NCBI RefSeq assembly: GCF_003073045.1
Contig: NC_037596.1
Location: forward strand, 6,591,416-6,655,415
DNA: 64,000 nucleotides
Direction: 5' to 3'
Origin: Pomacea canaliculata
Taxonomy: Eukaryota > Mollusca > Gastropoda > Architaenioglossa > Ampullariidae
In this document: positions 63,001-64,000 of the stretch, in pieces
Layout of the letters: every line of letters starts with the position of its first letter
Numbering within the stretch: the stretch's first letter is position 1
The notes under the pieces: model-generated
Databases searched by the model: none
Told to the model about the DNA's origin: nothing
Seen by the model: only the letters and a program-made list of their open reading frames with translations
Program-made: the position numbers and the translations under genes

Positions 63001-63281
63001 CATTATAGTTAAATTATAGTCATATGCAATGTACGTTTCTTAGGTCTCGTTTTCAAAGATGCTATTAATGCCTGCTTACTGCTGTACATACAGCCTGATT
63101 TTAACAGCTGCACAATATTTCTCATAAACCGAGTTTGGTTCAAAAAAAAAAAAATTAAAGATCTTGACACTCATTAGTGAAGTTTTAATTTTTTGTCTTC
63201 ACCTCTGACGAGTGGCGGACAAAGAAGAAGCAGGAGAACGCCCGTTTTCCATAAGGTCCTCGCGAATATGCATTTCCACAT
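50901..63281 (-). CDS. gene C: five-Ig-unit receptor with ITIM/ITSM-type tail
   Basis: Fourteen exons on the minus strand: 63281-63203, 62655-62320, 61556-61429, 61328-61130, 57616-57323, 56202-55921, 55438-55112, 54749-54621, 54287-54266, 53890-53841, 53327-53274, 52359-52180, 51800-51654, 51172-50901. All are GT-AG and in phase, giving 832 aa. Residues 1-26 are the signal peptide; Ig-like units lie at about 27-138, 139-247, 248-345, 346-439 and 440-548; the helix is in 549-591 and the tail in 592-832. Tail tyrosines sit in IIYEIP, PVYAVV, SEYVVL (fits ITIM S-x-Y-x-x-L), DYDHLV, LIYVTP and TEYSTI (fits ITSM T-x-Y-x-x-I). This is the paralogue of gene B with the same exon phases throughout. 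A complete hAT transposon sits in intron 4, in the opposite direction. Ligand and cell type are unknown. Confidence 0.92.
51654..51800 (-). CDS. gene C exon 13, tail with ITIM
   Basis: A 147-nt phase 1-1 exon. The repeated TDTDTD leads into DSEYVVLDTIRGKT; S-E-Y-V-V-L fits the ITIM consensus. Confidence 0.9.
52180..52359 (-). CDS. gene C exon 12, tail with YAVV motif
   Basis: A 180-nt phase 1-1 exon starting VPLTMQPPR and containing QTPVYAVVDKTRKK. Confidence 0.9.
53274..53327 (-). CDS. gene C exon 11, tail with YxxP motif
   Basis: A 54-nt phase 1-1 exon ending TPEIIYEIPWDS, with the same IIYEIP core as gene B. Confidence 0.85.
53841..53890 (-). CDS. gene C exon 10, tail
   Basis: A 50-nt phase 2-1 exon encoding LAAASRLPYRSRRDEE between CTCATTTCAG and GTAAGATG. 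Confidence 0.8.
53971..54016. repeat. CAT trinucleotide microsatellite
   Basis: A CAT run in intron 9 of gene C; the Asp-rich frame over it is an artefact. Confidence 0.95.
54266..54287 (-). CDS. gene C exon 9, 22-nt microexon
   Basis: Acceptor CTATGTTGCAG, donor GTAAGTTCC, phase 1-2, encoding SSSVFP. Same size and phase as gene B exon 9. Confidence 0.78.
54621..54749 (-). CDS. gene C exon 8, membrane helix
   Basis: A 129-nt phase 1-1 exon: NINEDETAQHH linker, helix SGVAAVFVFVVTVVVLTVII and stop-transfer WKKKTSK. No charge in the helix. Confidence 0.93.
55112..55438 (-). CDS. gene C exon 7, Ig-like unit 5
   Basis: A 327-nt phase 1-1 exon: CKPRIISTRHIG, NVWFLG, NITCTSY, VKCTLTVF and the closing strand GFFKVQVINKHGDENFTVEI. 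Confidence 0.92.
55921..56202 (-). CDS. gene C exon 6, Ig-like unit 4 (I/C2 type)
   Basis: A 282-nt phase 1-1 exon: VQLRCQSDGRPTPN and CEDTATYTCSACN, a textbook D-x-A-x-Y-x-C F strand. Confidence 0.95.
57323..57616 (-). CDS. gene C exon 5, Ig-like unit 3
   Basis: A 294-nt phase 1-1 exon: TTSCEPQPYVLEN, ITCTCRITSLG, PAGYLRWTRG and WFRCDVLW. Confidence 0.92.
58438..60468 (+). CDS. hAT transposase (BED finger, ZBED/Buster-Charlie type), 676 codons
   Basis: It cuts and moves the element by the hAT DDE mechanism. A BED zinc finger lies at C81-x2-C84-x16-H101-x4-H106. The probable catalytic residues are D259 (LQLDEATD), D325 (CTDGAPAM) and E628 (CEQGFSALAALKSKYRNR), with the hAT C-H motif in CMIHRE between them. 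The C-terminal block is the dimerisation region. The downstream ATG at 58474 (MDKFVLRKG) fits the usual transposase start better than the one at 58438. A perfect-frame tandem duplication of 34 codons (58882-58983 and 58984-59085, SYRIAQNKKAHTI...) lies just before the catalytic core; relatives I remember have one copy. The frame is whole, but whether the enzyme tolerates the duplication is unknown. Confidence 0.95.
   Translation: MQVHVFVLKKIAMDKFVLRKGTDCGGFLKRKSEETSDVQVLVAGADEKPERPATKVRKYDNEYLKTGFTNIIVDGKERPQCVVCLAILAPESMKPNKLRRHLETRHAELACKPLEFFERKLQEYKRDKKTFVSHTSIHKKALMASYQVSYRIAQNKKAHTIGESLILPAAMDIVRTMMGEDASYRIAQNKKAHTILESLILPAAMDIVRTMIGEDAATQLQAIPLSNDTVRRRITEISEDVSDQLISRIKSQNFALQLDEATDTAGDSHLIAYIRYVWENNLLEDFLFCKKIERRATAQDFFGIVDDFLKDEGISWSSCVGLCTDGAPAMAGKKQGLQSLIKKVAPDVVWTHCMIHREVLASKDLSVELNTVLTDVIKMVNFVKNSSARSRLFALICQDMGADYDTLLYYCESRWLSRGKALARVFELREELWVFLKENSFNKANLLKNDRWLLLMAYLSDIFEKLNVVNTSMQGKDTTILQTTDKMNAFVRNISLWTQKILQENIFDMFPCLCKCKADVNLNLDQVKNVIIAHLNGLQERFQHYFAEIDVTKYDWIRNPFLADPSTSGLSTQEEEQLIDLSSDQSLKMVFQTTPVTTFWISINGEYPLLSEKAMKVLLPFSTSYMCEQGFSALAALKSKYRNRVDAEAELRIAVGTNSAHRFASLCNSKQAQPSH
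58882..59085 (+). repeat. 102-bp in-frame tandem duplication in the transposase
   Basis: Two abutting 102-bp units starting TCCTATCGCATTGC, differing at three positions (GG to TT and one G to A). Confidence 0.95.
61130..61328 (-). CDS. gene C exon 4, second half of Ig-like unit 2
   Basis: A 199-nt phase 0-1 exon: SMVTSPTSEKFTKSEVK, SGSCVF and EGTYEFFVSVSPGG. Confidence 0.9.
61429..61556 (-). CDS. gene C exon 3, first half of Ig-like unit 2
   Basis: A 128-nt phase 1-0 exon: PPQDVSCTAVNSLW, VSCFIKS and YTCQLILL. Same length as gene B exon 3. Confidence 0.88.
62320..62655 (-). CDS. gene C exon 2, Ig-like unit 1
   Basis: A 336-nt phase 1-1 exon: ISLSPCGADG, HFICTSEKAAQWKLH, GSLECSLTG and CGLNYVC. 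Confidence 0.88.
63203..63281 (-). CDS. gene C exon 1, signal peptide
   Basis: ATG at 63281; the core GVLLLLLCPPLV is a strong signal sequence. The exon ends AGAG before GTGAAG, as in gene B. Confidence 0.88.
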
Positions 63282-64000
63282 TTTTATAAATTTGTTGCAT
63301 GGGTCTACCTTCTCATCACTGTGTTATGTTACACTACAATTCAGAACAGAGAGAAAAGGACACAGAAGAGACACAAATTATCACGCAGAGACTGGCAAAT
63401 ATTTCCTTGGTATTTATATCAGCTCGGTACGCTTTGAGACTATTTATACTTGCGAGTGAATCCGAAACTACCAGAAGTGGCACACTGAGAAACATTCACA
63501 CAAATATAGCATAAGGTAACTTGAGAATGGGACATTGTTTTAAGCTCTTTGAAACCCTACCACAGTTTTACAATATTAATCAGACCAGCAACAAGTCAAA
63601 ATACTCATTTTACATTTTATTTTCTGATTTTTTTAGAACATATGTTATCTCTCACAGATACATAACACAGAAAAAGCAATATTTTACAATAAAAAACAAA
63701 CAAACATATGCACATAGATTAATAGTCATTTTAAGAAAACATCCATCTGCCGAAGAAGTCAGCAGTGTACAATTTTACACAACAGAGACACAGTATGCGT
63801 TCTTTTCACATCTCACACAAATCAAGCAATCATCATAGAAGGCACCTTGGATCCCATGTGTCATAGGCTTTCAGCACAACAGTATTAATGTATATAATAT
63901 GAAGACATTTGTGGTTTCAGGTAATTATAAAGTATTTATATGTGTGTATATATTTATAAAGTCAGTATTTAGTCTAGTTAACAAGTTGCTTATATGGTAG
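63282..64000. other. upstream region of gene C
   Basis: Non-coding sequence before the gene C start codon; it presumably holds the 5' UTR and promoter. No TATA box in a convincing place was seen. Confidence 0.4.

Overview
The window is eukaryotic, AT-rich and intron-rich. It has GT-AG introns, dinucleotide and trinucleotide microsatellites, tRNA-derived SINEs, CR1/L2-type LINE remnants and hAT and Harbinger-like DNA transposons. There are no operons, no rRNA or real tRNA genes, no CRISPR and no recognisable virus-like element. The repeat mix and the receptor genes suggest a mollusc, most likely a gastropod. That is inference; the species cannot be named from sequence alone.

The main content is a cluster of single-pass membrane receptors, assembled here exon by exon from splice sites and intron phases. 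Gene A (+ strand, 623-5360, 5 exons, 254 aa) is a small receptor with one cysteine-rich ectodomain. Gene B (- strand, 19868-8821) and gene C (- strand, 63281-50901) are paralogues. Each has 14 exons with the same order and the same intron phases: signal peptide, five Ig-like units, one transmembrane segment and a tail of about 240 residues. The tails carry tyrosine motifs that fit ITIM (S-E-Y-V-V-L; V-V-Y-A-V-V), ITSM (T-E-Y-S-T-I) and YxxP consensus. Gene D (- strand, from 32634 down to 29962 or 29001) is a second small receptor. Its ectodomain shares a cysteine spacing with gene A, and its membrane helix is encoded by a microsatellite. The locus resembles a compact invertebrate counterpart of vertebrate immune-receptor complexes: long receptors with inhibitory-type tails next to short-tailed ones.

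Layout: 32-238 MITE; 623-5360 gene A; 7255-8480 two diverged copies of a tRNA-like repeat unit; 8821-19868 gene B, with a SINE in an intron; 21105-21835 dead LINE; 21901-25291 Harbinger-like element with a decayed Myb/SANT gene; 28060-28167 LINE tail; 29001-32634 gene D; 32730-32935 small hAT element; 33096-33404 SINE; 36026-37322 internally deleted hAT; 39811-40759 an unassigned possible exon plus an ORF; 40760-50900 mostly non-coding DNA with simple repeats and a SINE; 50901-63281 gene C, carrying a full-length hAT (57930-60717) in intron 4 with an intact 676-codon transposase frame.

The receptor products would act at the cell surface. Kinases and SH2-domain proteins would be the expected partners of the B and C tails; this follows from the motifs, not from any test.
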